NCBI GenBank assembly: GCA_025618425.1
Contig: CM046833.1
Coordinates: 6,758,180-6,822,179, forward strand
Direction: 5' to 3'
From: Heliocidaris tuberculata
Taxonomy: Eukaryota > Echinodermata > Echinoidea > Camarodonta > Echinometridae
Length of the DNA: 64,000 nt
Position 1 is the first letter of the stretch. Each line of letters starts with the position of its first letter. Below, piece after piece: positions 23,990 to 35,767 of the stretch. Made by a program: the position numbers and the translations under genes. The notes below the pieces were generated by a model. It was not told the DNA's origin and searched no databases. It was given only the letters and a program-made list of their open reading frames with translations.

Positions 23990-24560
23990 ACTCATTGATG
24001 AACTGTACTTTTGATGTAAAAGTTTTTAAAATCCTCTACTGAAACTAAAATGTGTGGCCTTTTTTCTGATTGGATCTGGAAGAGAGTTCCGGAGTTTTGA
24101 CGCAGTAAATATAAACGTTTTATTTGAAATCAATGTTCTCGTTCTTGGCAGATGAAAAATCCGGGAATACCTAGTAGGGTAATGATGAATATTGAGATTC
24201 TTTGAAAATATTGAATAAAATACATTGGGCAGTTCGTTTCTATTTAAATTATACATAAATATGCCAAGAATATAACTATATAAATCGCTTATCTTTAGTA
24301 TGTTATGTTTATGAAAGAGTGCAGCGGTGTGCGCTCGGTAATCCGAATGACATATAACACGCAGCGCTTTCTTTCTGTAAAAGTAAAACTCAATCTAATC
24401 GATAGTCGAAACAACTGCCCCATGCTACTATACCATAGTTTAAAATAATGTGGAAGGATCTGTGTGGAATACAGATTTAAAAGTATACGAGTTGGGATAC
24501 TCAGTGGATTTACACATTGCCGAATTAGGTTAAGAACGTTGAATGGTGGGAAATCGCTGA
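23990..24560 (-). pseudogene. CR1/Jockey-like LINE ORF2 C-terminal relic
   Basis: The minus strand reads RILLNLYSTQILP, then (after a frameshift) EFYFYRKKALRVICHSDYRA, then HTAALFHKHNILKISDLYSY. It continues in frame to HYPTRYSRIFHLPRTRT and FTASKLRNSLPDPIR. This order (LY..LI.P, QKRALRII, HTAPLF..L.ILK..DLY, H..TR, NSLP) is the post-polymerase domain of CR1/Jockey-type ORF2. One more frameshift lies near the C-terminus before the stop at about 23992. The reverse transcriptase itself is absent, so the copy is 5'-truncated. Confidence 0.85.
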
Positions 24561-24685
24561 TCATGTCAACGCTGTTGCGAATATGGAAGGAGAACGTCGA
24601 ATGGTGGGAAATGGAAATGCAACCAGTGGATGATCATGTCAACATGGAGAATGTCGAATGGTGGAAAACCAACCAGTGAATGATG
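24535..24685. repeat. Short tandem units with GTCGAATGGTGGAAA
   Basis: About three degenerate units of roughly 60 bases containing GAAYGTYGAATGGTGGRAA and GATCATGTCAAC, at the upstream edge of the LINE relic. Confidence 0.7.
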
Positions 24686-24689
24686 TGGA

Positions 24690-25790
24690 CAACATTCCTC
24701 TTGGTAACTGGTCAAACACTTTTGTATATTACAGTTACAAAAAACTCCCCCCCCCCCCCTCCTTCATAAAAAGAAAAGAATAAATAAATGAATAAATAAG
24801 AAATGAAAGAAAGAAACAAGGAAAAATTAAACATAGGGGCTCAATCAATACGAAACCGGGGAAATCACCAAAATGCAAAGCTTAAAAGGAAATCCAAATT
24901 GCTCTGAAGCAAAGAAGTAAAATCAGAGAATTAGATTGGTGAAAGAAAGGGGGAGAAGGGCAGCAGACATACATACTTCCCATTGATTTTTAGATTTAGT
25001 GATTTTGATATCGATGTGAATTCAATTTCATATTGTGATGTAAATACATCGGTATTTGCAAACGAGCGAAGGGAGCGAGAAAATTAATTATCCCACATTT
25101 CCTTTTGAATTATAGTTTTTTGACAGGTGCGTTTCTAGAATCTCTGCATTGATTTATATGTTTGATGATATTTAATAAACCATTATAAGAACTGCATTCG
25201 AGTTTGTCTGTTTTGGTTTAGAGGATATGTGAACTCCATATTCCCTTCTTTTTTAGAATTTTGCTTCGCAAACTATGCTTTTCACCATTTTGAATTTTTA
25301 AAGAAAATTTCTATAATTCACTAGGCTTAAACAGGAATCTCATTTTTTTCTCTCTCTCTTTCTTGTTTATGACTGAAAATTTGTCGGGGTCATACTAACC
25401 CCTTTATCCCCTCTAAATACGCTAGTAAGAACACGCAAAGAAATTCATTGTGTTAACAAATCTTGATTAAGTTCACTTTAGTCTAGTTAATTATGAGAAA
25501 GTTTGGGTTCGGGATGGGGAACAATGATAAAGTGGTTGCTTTGTGAATAGGCCTACAATCAGGCAAAATATCTAGCACTATGAGCTCCACCCAATCTTTA
25601 AAAAATACAACTTGCATTAACTTAAGCTACCTTAAATCGAGTATATTATCAGCAAAATAAGACTGAAATTAACGAGCATAATGTCATACATGTAAAGCTG
25701 AAAATTTCTTATTTCATGATTTTTCTTACATGCTATTATTGAGGTGACATGGTAAATGCAATACTCTACAGGTATTTGGAATCAGAAATA
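24690..25790. other. AT-rich sequence without recognised genes
   Basis: It has a C-run near 24747, an AATAAATG patch near 24780 and a GCGAGCGAAGGGAGCGAG-like motif near 25060-25080. Nothing else stands out. Confidence 0.55.
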
Positions 25791-25793
25791 TTT

Positions 25794-25900
25794 GTCAGAA
25801 GTCGGCAGCCGGTCGTAAGGCCAATGAGACCATGGCTTTAGGCTTTAGACTTATTAAAGCCACGGTCTCACTGGCCTTTAACCGGCTGCCAAATTCTGAC
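25794..25900. repeat. Long near-perfect hairpin
   Basis: Arms of about 47 bases run from GTCAGAAGTCGGCAGCCGG inward to CATGGCTTTA and back through TAAAGCCACGG to TTCTGAC, with a loop of about 14 bases. It has the size and shape of a small fold-back MITE. No clear TSD is visible. Confidence 0.85.
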
Positions 25901-25904
25901 AACG

Positions 25905-27130
25905 AAAAAAAAAAAAAAAAAGCTGCGACCATCGAAACCAATCAGGGACATAAAGAAAAACATTGGTACGCGATCAGTTGCCGATCGGTTGTGGGATAGT
26001 CGCCGTTCGGTTGTAGGCCAATCGCCGATCATCAAAGACTGATTGGTTACCACTTGTAGGAACGGTCATCAACATGTCAATAAACAGCCGGTCGTAGACT
26101 GATGCCGATGTTCTTACGGCAGTCGGCAATATACGGGAAGGCTATAAATCACTTGTGCAAAAATGTCCAAATTATATATTTATGCCAGGTTATAATGAAT
26201 AGGTCACCAATTATTGCAATACATGAATATTAAACATGAATAATAAACAATTGTATGGATGCAAAGCAAGGATGAACACGAGGTTTTCTGGATAAATTAC
26301 TGAAATGTAACAAGCTCATGAAGAGGAAACAGCTCACTATTACTCTCCCATTTCTACCATCGGCTTGCAAGTGTGTGTCCATATCTTTTTAAAGTAAAAC
26401 TATAGTTTTATAAGCAAACCTTTTTTTTTTTTTTAATAGGCAAAACAACCAAAATTACCCTTTAGTTGATTCCATGAAAGTCTCTGGGATGGTTTGATTA
26501 ATGTTGGTTGTCTGTGCTGGGTAATGGTTTGGGAATTAATCGGCGACTGGTCGTTTATTATTAGCTGACCTTATTTTCAACCCAAATCCGCTCGGCGATC
26601 GTCGACGAGCACTAAAGATCAGACCTTGATCTAGCCCACCTTTAGAAAACCAAGAAAAATTTCCTAACGACCGGTTTGGTCGGGAAAAGGTTTTCGATGC
26701 AGCAGCGTAAACCTCCAGCCGACCAAAAAGATCCGACAACCAGTTGCCAACCGCTGACAACCAAATAAGGATTGACGAAAGTTTACCGACCAGTGGTTGT
26801 CGGAAGTCGGCATTTGGTCGCGAACTGTTTACAGATTGTTGTCTACTTTAATTCCTACTAGGTCCCTATATGATTCTTGATAAGGATAACTGCACGGAAG
26901 TATTTTGCTCATGGCCGAACCAGTCTACCCGAAAACATCGAAAACCTTCAGCCAACAAAAGCTCGAACAAACGGTCGCCGACCAATGACAACCTGTAGGA
27001 GCCTGCCAACACCTTTTTTTTTTTTTTTCTCGCAAATTGACAACCATCTGGTTGCCACTGGTCGCCGACCGACCGCCGATCTAGTGTGACTGAGGCTGAA
27101 CGGTATGCTCTCAGAATCATAGGAGTAGAC
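25905..27130. repeat. Diffuse cluster of GGTCGGCGACC-type words
   Basis: CGACCGG, GCCGATCGG, GGTCGCCGACC and similar words recur on both strands, ending near TAGTGTGACTGAGG (about 27081-27094). T-runs and A-runs are interspersed. It is probably a decayed MITE cluster. I could not set ends and see no gene. Confidence 0.45.
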
Positions 27131-27750
27131 AAACTAATCGCCTGCAAGACACTTGGTACTTAAAACATGGTAATTAAACCTTTGATATTCTTTATGTTGG
27201 CATCTATAAACAGAGGACAATCATCAGGCATTGCGACATTGCACTTGTTTTACCAAGGCGGTGGTGAAGACCGAGAACTTTGGGAGGAAAACTCTAGTAG
27301 CTCATCTACACAAATGTAAGGTTTTACCAACTGCTACGTGTAAAAAGTACTGCGCATACATGCATCTGTTCCAAGTATCTGTTTAAAAAAAAAAATCGTT
27401 TCATTGTTATTGGTAACACTTTCTCGATGAAAATCCACAAAATTAGAGATTTTCAGATCCTACTTCCTGAACTGGTACATTCATGAAAAATAGTTTGCAG
27501 CTCGCATTGTCCCGGTCCTCCGAGGCAGTGCGACGTGCTGGAAATATTCACATTTTGTACATATGTTGTGGGTGAGCATTTCATTGTAAATACTTGTGAA
27601 ATAAAACACGTCGTTTCTCACAGTTCAGTTAATACCTGCTTTAAGCCCTCCCATGCCGTCAGCGGGAAATCCCTCCAAAAATAAGGGCTAATGTTCTACT
27701 GCATGTTTGGATGAAAAACGGCTGTATATTTATCCTGAATTAGAAACATG
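27131..27750. other. Sequence without recognised features
   Basis: I see no gene, repeat boundary or RNA gene in this stretch. Confidence 0.5.
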
Positions 27751-27925
27751 AGGGGGCGCAAGGGCTCAGTGATAGAGGACTGGTGTCATAACCGGGAGGT
27801 CCAGGGTTTGAAACCAATTCAATGCGCTTGGATCCTTTGGTAAGGCATTAATCCTCTTTACCAAGTTCGTCGCATATGACTTAAAGCCATGCGTCCCCTG
27901 GTTGCTTACTTACAAATATACAGGG
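27751..27925 (+). mobile_element. tRNA-derived SINE
   Basis: The head looks like a tRNA gene: an A-box-like AGGGCTCAGTGATAGAGG (27761-27778) and a B-box-like GGTCCAGGGTTTGAAACC (27798-27815), spaced as in an RNA polymerase III internal promoter. Downstream GGTAAGGCATTAATCC and ACTTAAAGCCATGCGTCCCC look like a SINE body. The B-box core has changed from GGTTCGAATCC, and no complete cloverleaf forms by eye, so it is not a functional tRNA gene. I did not find the tail. Confidence 0.7.
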
Positions 27926-28695
27926 ACTTTCCAAGCAGTCAGGGAAAATTATCGAAGAGGTACACACTTTGCAGAAGTCATTCCCATAGAAAATATTTGA
28001 TGTCAAATTACAGAAAATTGTATGCAATGTATGGTGATACTTGAAACGAGTCATTCTAAGAGTCATGTACTGAATAGGCCAGGACTATAAGATGTATGAT
28101 GCACGCATGCATTTAATAACATTGGATAATATCTATGATATAGGATCGTTCAATCGATATCATTATGTTCTTTTTTTTTTTTTGGGGGGGGGGTTGTTGT
28201 TGTTTTGTTTTGTTTGTTTGTTTGTTTGTTGTTTTGTTTTTTCATTTCATGGTAGGGCGATCCGGGGAAGTTCATAATTTAATACAAAGTCAAAACATAG
28301 ATGTAATTAGGCCAGGCAAATCTTTACAACCAAAGTATGTCATGGTACATTATAGTGATTATTCCTCGATGAGTGAGCCAAATATTATGGGGAAAATAAT
28401 TGCAAAGATATTCTTGTGATCGATTTTGGTCCTTGATGAGAAGTGTAAATGGCTGTGCTCTACACATTAATCCCAAGTTATTCGCGGTCACTACTCTCCC
28501 AGTAGACGGCTCCATGTATTTCGGAAGGGATATTTTAAATCTTACTGTGCCAAAAGGATTTAGCTCTTCTCAAAATTTTACCAAAATGTGATCAATGCTT
28601 ACTTTTCAAATGTCTGCACTTCATTAACCGTCTATTATTTCACAAAGTATTGTGTACAAAACTTGTAGGAATTTTATTACCATTTCTCATGATAC

Positions 28696-29054
28696 CAACG
28701 TTGCCAGAGTTGGTAGAATTCTGCTTTCTGGCAGAATTTTGAACGCTTTAGCATCTAGCATTATGCTAGGCATAATTTGATAAAATTTAGCAGAATTTTA
28801 GCATAATTCTGGTGTTTTGATTTTTTTTTTAGGGGGGGGGGGGTAGTAAAAATTTTCCCCAAAAATGCTGATAACCTTTTTTTGTTTTGTTTTTTTTTTG
28901 TTTTTGTTTTTGTTTTGTTTTTGTTTTTGGTTTTTGTTTTTGTTTTTTGTCAGAGAACTTTTGAGTAAAATTATGATTTAGCAGTAAAATTTTTGATTTA
29001 GCAAAATTTTCGCTGCTCCCTAGCAGAATAGTATTTTTTTCGCTGGCCACACTG
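28696..29054. mobile_element. hAT-like MITE with confirmed empty site
   Basis: Termini are CAACGTTGCCAG and CTGGCCACACTG (imperfect inverted repeats), flanked by CATGATAC on both sides (28688-28695 and 29055-29062). The duplicate locus has a single CATGATAC at 31085-31092, so the insertion postdates the duplication. The interior repeats AGCAGAATTTT-like words and contains T/G-rich tracts. Confidence 0.9.
28815..28955. repeat. T/G low-complexity tract
   Basis: T-runs, a G-run and TTTTTG repeats inside the hAT-like MITE. Confidence 0.9.
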
Positions 29055-30574
29055 CATGATACCAAACATTAATTAATATGGCAGCATATAGTTATAATCA
29101 TATATTTAGAATGCTTGATTTATTTCAAGATTTTGATAGACATTGACCACTATATACCTTTCCTGTGGTCGAGGAATTGGTGAATGAAAATGACAAGTCT
29201 ATCTCTCACATATATGTGACATCGTCACTGAAACAGTTAAGAAAACATTATACTTCGTAAACATTACGTCCATTATACCCTAAATAAACATTATTGTCAT
29301 GCAAAGCGAGACATTGAAGTAAAATTCTATATGCAATAATGACATGCGGGGTATATACATACTTATTAAAATTAAAGTGACCAATCCGACATCGTTTTTG
29401 TTACATGACTCACACACTTTAGAGTGGTAAATTTTGCAATTCTCCTCATACATGATACACACAATGACAGAGGTTTCTTTCTCTTTTTCTGTATCATAAT
29501 ATCATTCCATGCAGTCACGTAATGTATGCAAATGGTATGCATCGGAATGAATAAAGGATATGACGATTGGAAAGCAAGGAAAGACCAATCCATTGTGGTT
29601 GCAGGGAGCCAGAATGTGTCTAACATGGATAAGAGAGAGAGGAGGAGACATTTACTTAGAAATGGGGGGGGGGGGGGGCGTCTTTAGATTTTCAAACTGG
29701 CAGACTACGGGGAGGGGGGGGGGGGTTCAATGGCTGGTCAGAATTTCAAAACTGCCTAAAGGGGTTTTATTCATTTTTTTCTCCCAGCAAGAAACAAGAA
29801 GACCTTCGTGATCCCCTCGACACCCCTAATTTAAGCCATTTAAAGCCATGTTTTGCATTATCGTAGTATTATTTGGACAACAATACTGAAATTTTGTTTA
29901 AGGACACTTTCTGTTCGCTGAGGATTTGTCATTGCCAGAAGTGTTCAGTCCAAAGTCCACACGAATAATAATGCACAATTCATGGGAAATGCCCTGGAAC
30001 AGTATATAGCCTACATTGCAATGCCCATGCGAAATAGCGTGACTACAAACATTATTTGAATAACTGCAGTTCGAAAGTACTACAATGAAGAGGTATCAGT
30101 CTAGCAATGCAAGCCCATCCATGAAGTAAAAAGCAATTATATCTGCCTATTTCATAAAGTGTGTATAAAATTAAATATCAAATTTGCTAACAACACAATA
30201 ACCCAAATTATATCGAGACAGCATTATGGTGATATAGTGGTTTGCTATAACAAACAGTGAAGGGATAAATTAGAAGCAAAAAAAAAAAAACAGTGCTTTC
30301 TCTCGGTTTTGAGTTGAGAATGAATGTGCAGTATTTTATGTTTATTTGATAACCATCTGTTATTGCCATACAAACATATCAAAATGGTTCAATGTGGCAA
30401 ATACTTCAGGATCAATAACTGTGATTTTAAGTTAAGAAGGGGGGCTTACAAATATGATGCCTCACTGAATCAATAATTGTATTGCAGTTTCCTTCTTTCA
30501 GTTTGAGAATACAAAAGTACAACGTAGGAATGACAGCCTTACAGAAAAAATATATATAATTGGCTTATCATACA

Positions 30575-32305
30575 TTCAAAAACATTGGATAATATGTATG
30601 GAATAGGACCATTCAATCGATATCATGATGGGGGTGGGGTTCATTTCTTGGCAGGGCAATCCGGGGAAGTTCATAATTTCATACAAAGTCAGAACATAGA
30701 TGTAATAAGGCTAGGCACATCTTTACAACCTAATTATGTCAAGGTACGTATTGTGATTATTCCTTGATGAGTGTGCCAAATATAATGGGGAAAATAATTG
30801 CAAAGATATTCCAGTGATCTGTTTTGGTCCTTGATTAGAAGTGTAAATGGCTGTGCTTTACACATGAATCCCAAGTTATTCGCGGCCTCTACTCTCCTAA
30901 TAAGCGATTCCGTGTATTTCGGAAGGGATATTTTAACTCTTACTGTGCCAAAGGATTTAGCTCTCTTCAAAAATTCACCAAAATGTGATCAATGCTTACT
31001 TTTCAAATGTCTGCACTTCATTAACCATCTATTATTTCACAAAGTATTGTGTACAAAACTTGTAGGAAATTTATTACCATTTCTCATGATACCAAACATT
31101 AATTTATATGGCAGCATATACCTATAATCATATATTTAGAATGCTTGATTTATTACAAGATTTTGATGGACATTGACCACTATATACCTTTCCTGCGGTC
31201 GAGCAATTGGTGAATGAAAATGACAAATCTATCTGTCACATATATGTGACATCGGCACTGAAATAGTTTAGAAAACATTATACTGCGTAAACATTACGTC
31301 CATTATACCCTAAATAAACATTATTGTCATGCAAACCGATTGATCGAAGTAAAATTTTATATGCAATAAAGACATGCAGGGTATATACATGAACTTATTA
31401 AAATAAAAGTGACCAATCCGACTTCATTTTTTGTGACATGACTCACAAACTTTAGAATGGCAAAGTTTGCAATTCGCCTCATACATGATACACACGGTGA
31501 CAGAGGTTTCTTTCTAATTTTTTCAGCAAAATCTTTTGGGGAACTGTATCATAATATTATTCCATGCAGTCATGTAATGTATGCAAATGGTATGCATCGG
31601 AATGAATAAAGGATATGACGACTGGAAAGCAAGGAAAGACCAATCCATTGTGGTTGCGGGGAGCCAGCATGTGTCTAACATGGAGAAGAGAGAGAGAGAG
31701 GAGGAGACATATACTTAGAAGGGGGTCTTTAGATTTTCAAACTGGCATACTACGGGGGAGGGGGGGGGGGGGGGTCAATGGCTGGTCAGAATTTCAAAAC
31801 TGCCCAAAGAGGTTTTATTCATTTTTTCTCCCAGCAAGAAGACCTTCGTGATCCCCTCGACACCCCTAATTTAAGCCATTTTCCGCCACATTTGTTTTGC
31901 ATTATCGTAGTATTATTTGGACAACAATACGGAAATTTTGTTTTAAGGACACTTTCTGTTCGCTCAGGATTTGTCATTGCCAGAAGTGTTCAGTCCAAAG
32001 TCCACACGAATAATAATGCACAATTCATGGGAAATGCCCTGGAAAAGTATATAGCCTACATTACAATGTCCATGCCAAATAGCGTGACTGCAAACATTAT
32101 TTTGAATAACTGCAATTCAAAAGGGTTCAATGTGGCAAATACTTCAGGATCAATAACTGTGATTTTTTTTTAGCTAACAAGAATGGCTTAAATATGATGA
32201 TGCCACACTTAAAACGATAATTGTATTGCAGTTTCTTTCTTTCAGTTGGAGAATACGAAATTACAACATAGGAATTGCCAGCCTTACAGAAAGAAAAAAA
32301 ATATT
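30575..32305. repeat. Direct duplication, copy 2
   Basis: Paralogue of 28100-30545. It lacks the 359-base MITE and about 330 bases near its right end. An A-run of about 29 bases follows at 32410-32438. Confidence 0.9.
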
Positions 32306-32406
32306 TAAAATTGTCTAATAAGACAGGGGTTCAAAATATTCCAGTCTTATATTCAAATCACTACTCCGGAGATGATACAATCAATTTTGACCCTGGATTT
32401 CAAATA

Positions 32407-32440
<34 letters not shown>

Positions 32441-32579
32441 ATCACTAATATGACTTTTCAAAGAGTGCATACACAGAGTCCTATTGCATGTCCAGAGAGG
32501 ATTTCAAAATTAGAAAAAAGCTTCCCCCCCCCCTCCTCCCCGCCCCTGTTTGTAATTAATTAGTGAAAACATCCCGTCT

Positions 32580-34060
32580 TACTCTTACTCATGAGTCCTT
32601 TAACCGAAAGAGCATGGTGTCAATGACTTCATCTCTCTGAGAACCCACTGCACTCTTCATTGAATATGAACTTTGAAGTGACCCTAATGTAACCTGCGAT
32701 ATCATAATAGGTACATTATGTATAGATAATTCCGCAATGATCTTCATAAGCAATGGATGAGGCAGTCGAAAAGGAGTTGTAATAATTTAATACATTGGAA
32801 GCATGAATTGTTCCCCAAAGATATGTTAATGATAATGGTGAAAATTATAACAATTTATTAGTGGTCCACGAATTGATGGATTCTGCTTTCCACATAATTA
32901 CAGACGCAATGCACTAGGTATAAAAAAACAAAAAACAAATCGTATGAAGTTAAAGGGCAATCCAACCTTGGTAATAAGATGATTTGTGTGAAAGCAGAAA
33001 AATAAGAAAAACAGGATGGTGAAAGTTTGAAAGAAATCGGACAAGGACTAAGAAATTTATGTATGTTTGAAAAATGAGATCACTACATCTATGCGAATCT
33101 CAAATTGGCAATTTGGTGAGTCAATTGTGACATTTTTGTGGACAACTCTCCCATTTGTCGTACACAAAAATATCATTAATTTGCGGTTTTCTTCGAGGTG
33201 CTTTTACCCTTGGGGCTGTATTCAAAATATATTGGAGATAGCATAATGTTATAGGTCTTCATGAACGAAAAGATCCTACTGAGTAATGCATTTTGAAAAA
33301 AAGTGACATTTTAGTCATTTTGTGTGTTAGCGCGAATGGGGGAGTTGTCCACAGCTACATCACAGTGACATTACCTATTCGGCCAATTTGAAATTCCCAT
33401 AAGCATGGTGATTACAACTTTCACAAATTCATAACTTTCTTATTGCTTGTCCGATTTCGTTCAAACTTTCACCAATCTGCTTCTCTGATTTTTCCTCTTT
33501 CTTTCAAAGCAACTTGCTATTAAGGTTGGATTTCCCTTTAACTAATCTTATGATATAAAGGCACAAAGAAATTAACGCCGTATTATTTGTCATGATAATT
33601 ATTGTATAAATTTGTTATTGGAATGTCTATTTTTCTCCTTATTCTCATCTTCATTTTCGTCTTTTCATCTATTCTCCTTCTTCTATCTTCTATTCTTTCG
33701 TGTCGAATCTTAGGTTTTAATGCATAATGAGAGAGCAAATTAGTGACTCTTGTTTCTATTTGCCGTAGTCGAAACCTTAAAAAAAAGGTCAAGCTGATGC
33801 ATATAAAGAATGAACATCTTCCTTTCCAGTATGCATATAATATGAACATTTGTCACTCATGAGCTAGTTTATGAATTATGAGTTATACATAAGTTAGACT
33901 TTATTACAGAGGGATGCCCAGGAAATAAACATAAGATATATAATCCTCCTCTCGGGTGGAATGACATCATAACGTCTGAAATTCAAACGTATTCAAACAC
34001 CATCAAAGCAGGATTTTCACAAATTAGAATTCTTCCCTCTACGTTGAATAATTTTAAAAA
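32580..34060 (-). repeat. Diverged relative of the 13.1-14.06 kb repeat
   Basis: It shares order and short matches with 13150-14060, for example TCCCTCTACGTTGAATAA near both right ends and GATAATTYCRCAATGATCTTCA. It is interrupted by the TTAA MITE at 32954-33537. On the minus strand it carries the exon-like segment ending IDTMLFRLK. Confidence 0.6.
32954..33537. mobile_element. TTAA-flanked MITE with long inverted ends
   Basis: It begins AGGGCAATCCAACCTT and ends AAGGTTGGATTTCCCT, with TTAA at 32950-32953 and 33538-33541. Inverted similarity extends well inside (GAAAGTTTGAAAGAAATCGG against CCGATTTCGTTCAAACTTTC). TTAA duplications are typical of piggyBac-like elements, though the AGGG terminus is not the usual CCC. 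Confidence 0.85.
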
Positions 34061-34985
34061 ATATAAAAAATCAAAAATTGCATGTACATGTAGCTCTAAC
34101 ACGTGAAAAGTGACTAGATATATTTGATATTAAACTGACACTCTCGAAATCCTCACTATCCAATAAAACATGAAACTAATTGCAAATTTAAACGCATCTC
34201 GAAACATTAACGCAACTTGATTATCGACCAATCAGGATAGAGTATTTGGGACTTGCGTTTATATTTGTGAGTTGTGAACCCAGAGCCCACTTGCATAAAA
34301 AGTTGCGTTCAATTGCAAATCAAACAATTAAATGCAAGTCCAAAGTACAGCTAGCATGTATAAAATCAAACTCCAAAAACATCACATAGCGTTATGTCGA
34401 TTAACGGTTAAGGGGTATTAAAAAAAAAGACAACATAAAACCTATGAGAGGGGCCCGTAGCAGAACCAAAGTTCGACTCTGGTTCCGCGCGGGCCCTGTT
34501 TCATGCGAGTGCGTACGGGTCTACTCACAAGTCGCTTTTATGTTCATTGAGAGTGTATTTAAACGCTAGGCAACGTTTAAAGCTTATAATTAAAATGAAA
34601 AGACAAATTTAATATATATTTTCGATTCTATGCGCAGCGACTTCTAAGTCTTAAATTTTAATGTTCGAGAGTATACATCAGCCCGCAATACTCTTGATAA
34701 TAGGGCTTGAGCTGTATATTGTAATTGTATATTTTTTACATAAGAAAAATAAAACAGCAACACGTGGTTCCACTAATGATAAAACGGAATTAAATGAAAA
34801 GAGTCTGCATGATTAGAGTGGATAGGTAAAAAAAGTTTGGCTTACTTGCAGTTTAGGCCAGTGCTTAACACAATAGGCCTTCTCCGCGGAAGGTGATAAT
34901 ATTATAGGGAAGTTATTATTCAACTTGATTTCTGTTACATTGATTTATACCTCAGTCACACCGACCGATTCTTGGCCTTTCGGGG
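34061..34985. other. Sequence without recognised genes
   Basis: It ends with CCTCAGTCACACCGACCG at about 34951-34968, which pairs with GTTGGTGTGACCGA near 38229-38242 across the Penelope-like insertion. That suggests a small MITE split by it. Confidence 0.5.
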
Positions 34986-34999
34986 TAATATTACTTTTG
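34986..34999 (+). repeat. Target-site repeat left of Penelope-like element
   Basis: TAATATTACTTTTG here is identical to 38182-38195. The right copy abuts the pseudo-LTR directly. The left copy is separated from its pseudo-LTR by 31 bases, like the short extension described for Penelope copies. Confidence 0.7.
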
Positions 35000-35030
35000 A
35001 TCTTTGTAGGTTTGCATGGTGGAGTTTATA

Positions 35031-35767
35031 ACGTGGAGAAGGTTTACGGTTCACCATGTGTAGTTAGAAGAAAGGAAATATAGGCAGAAATTGAAATGGA
35101 AAGACGAGAAAGGATGAGAAGAGAAAAATAGAGGTATTCTTTCTTGAAAATGAGTGAAGTCCTGAAAAAGGACTGTAAACCAGATGAGATGAGCTGAATG
35201 TGGCTTGAGTAGCGATGGTTTGAGTAGTAGCAGGTTGAAGTGAAGAGAGGTTACTCGGCGTTTCGGGCAGGTTGACTGTCCGTCTTCAGGAGTGAAGGAT
35301 GCTAGACGAGCGGGGGGGGGGGGGGGGGGGGGTTTCTTATGGCGTGAGTGCGGACGTCGGAGGAATCGGCGGCCGGTGGGGCCGGCGGCGGGTGTGTCGG
35401 TGGTGGCGCTGTGACGTCGGGGAGTTGTGTGGGCGTGAGTGCGGACGTCGGAGGGATTGGTGGCGGGCCGAGTCGGCGGCGGGTGTGTCGGTGGTGGCGC
35501 TGTGACATCGGGGAGTTGTGTGGGCGTGAGTGCGGACGACGGAGGGATTGGTGGCGGGCGGATCGGCGGTGAAGTTCCTCGGTGTACGTTGGGTGGGCGT
35601 GGGCGGAGATTATAGCGGCACTGTTGTGTCGGCGGTGCGGCGATCTCGGGTGTGGGGGATGTGGCGGCCTGGGTTGTAGGTTGTGTGGTGGGCTTGGTTG
35701 TCTTGGTTGTCGGCGGGGCGGCGGGTTTGGTTGTCGGTGGAGTCGGCGGTAGTGTGGCGTGAGTAGA
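35031..35767 (-). repeat. Left pseudo-LTR of Penelope-like element
   Basis: Inverted copy of 36508-38181 without the MITE. The GC-rich part (about 35300-35760) contains about two and a half tandem units of roughly 102 bases with GTGAGTGCGGACGTCGG. Long proline- and threonine-rich frames result from this composition, although in the right copy the frame is continuous with the polyprotein tail. Confidence 0.85.

Larger units (their letters stand above)
28100..30545. repeat. Direct duplication, copy 1
   Basis: Aligned by eye with 30575-32305 in the same orientation, from AACATTGGATAATAT to GCCTTACAGAAA. It differs by an inserted hAT-like MITE (28696-29054) and by about 330 bases near 30060-30390 that copy 2 lacks. 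Part of it is also related to the older repeat at 12.3-14.1 kb. Confidence 0.9.

Noticed and set aside
27751..27825. Functional tRNA gene
   Set aside because: The B-box core is altered, no full cloverleaf forms by eye, and the sequence continues into a SINE body.
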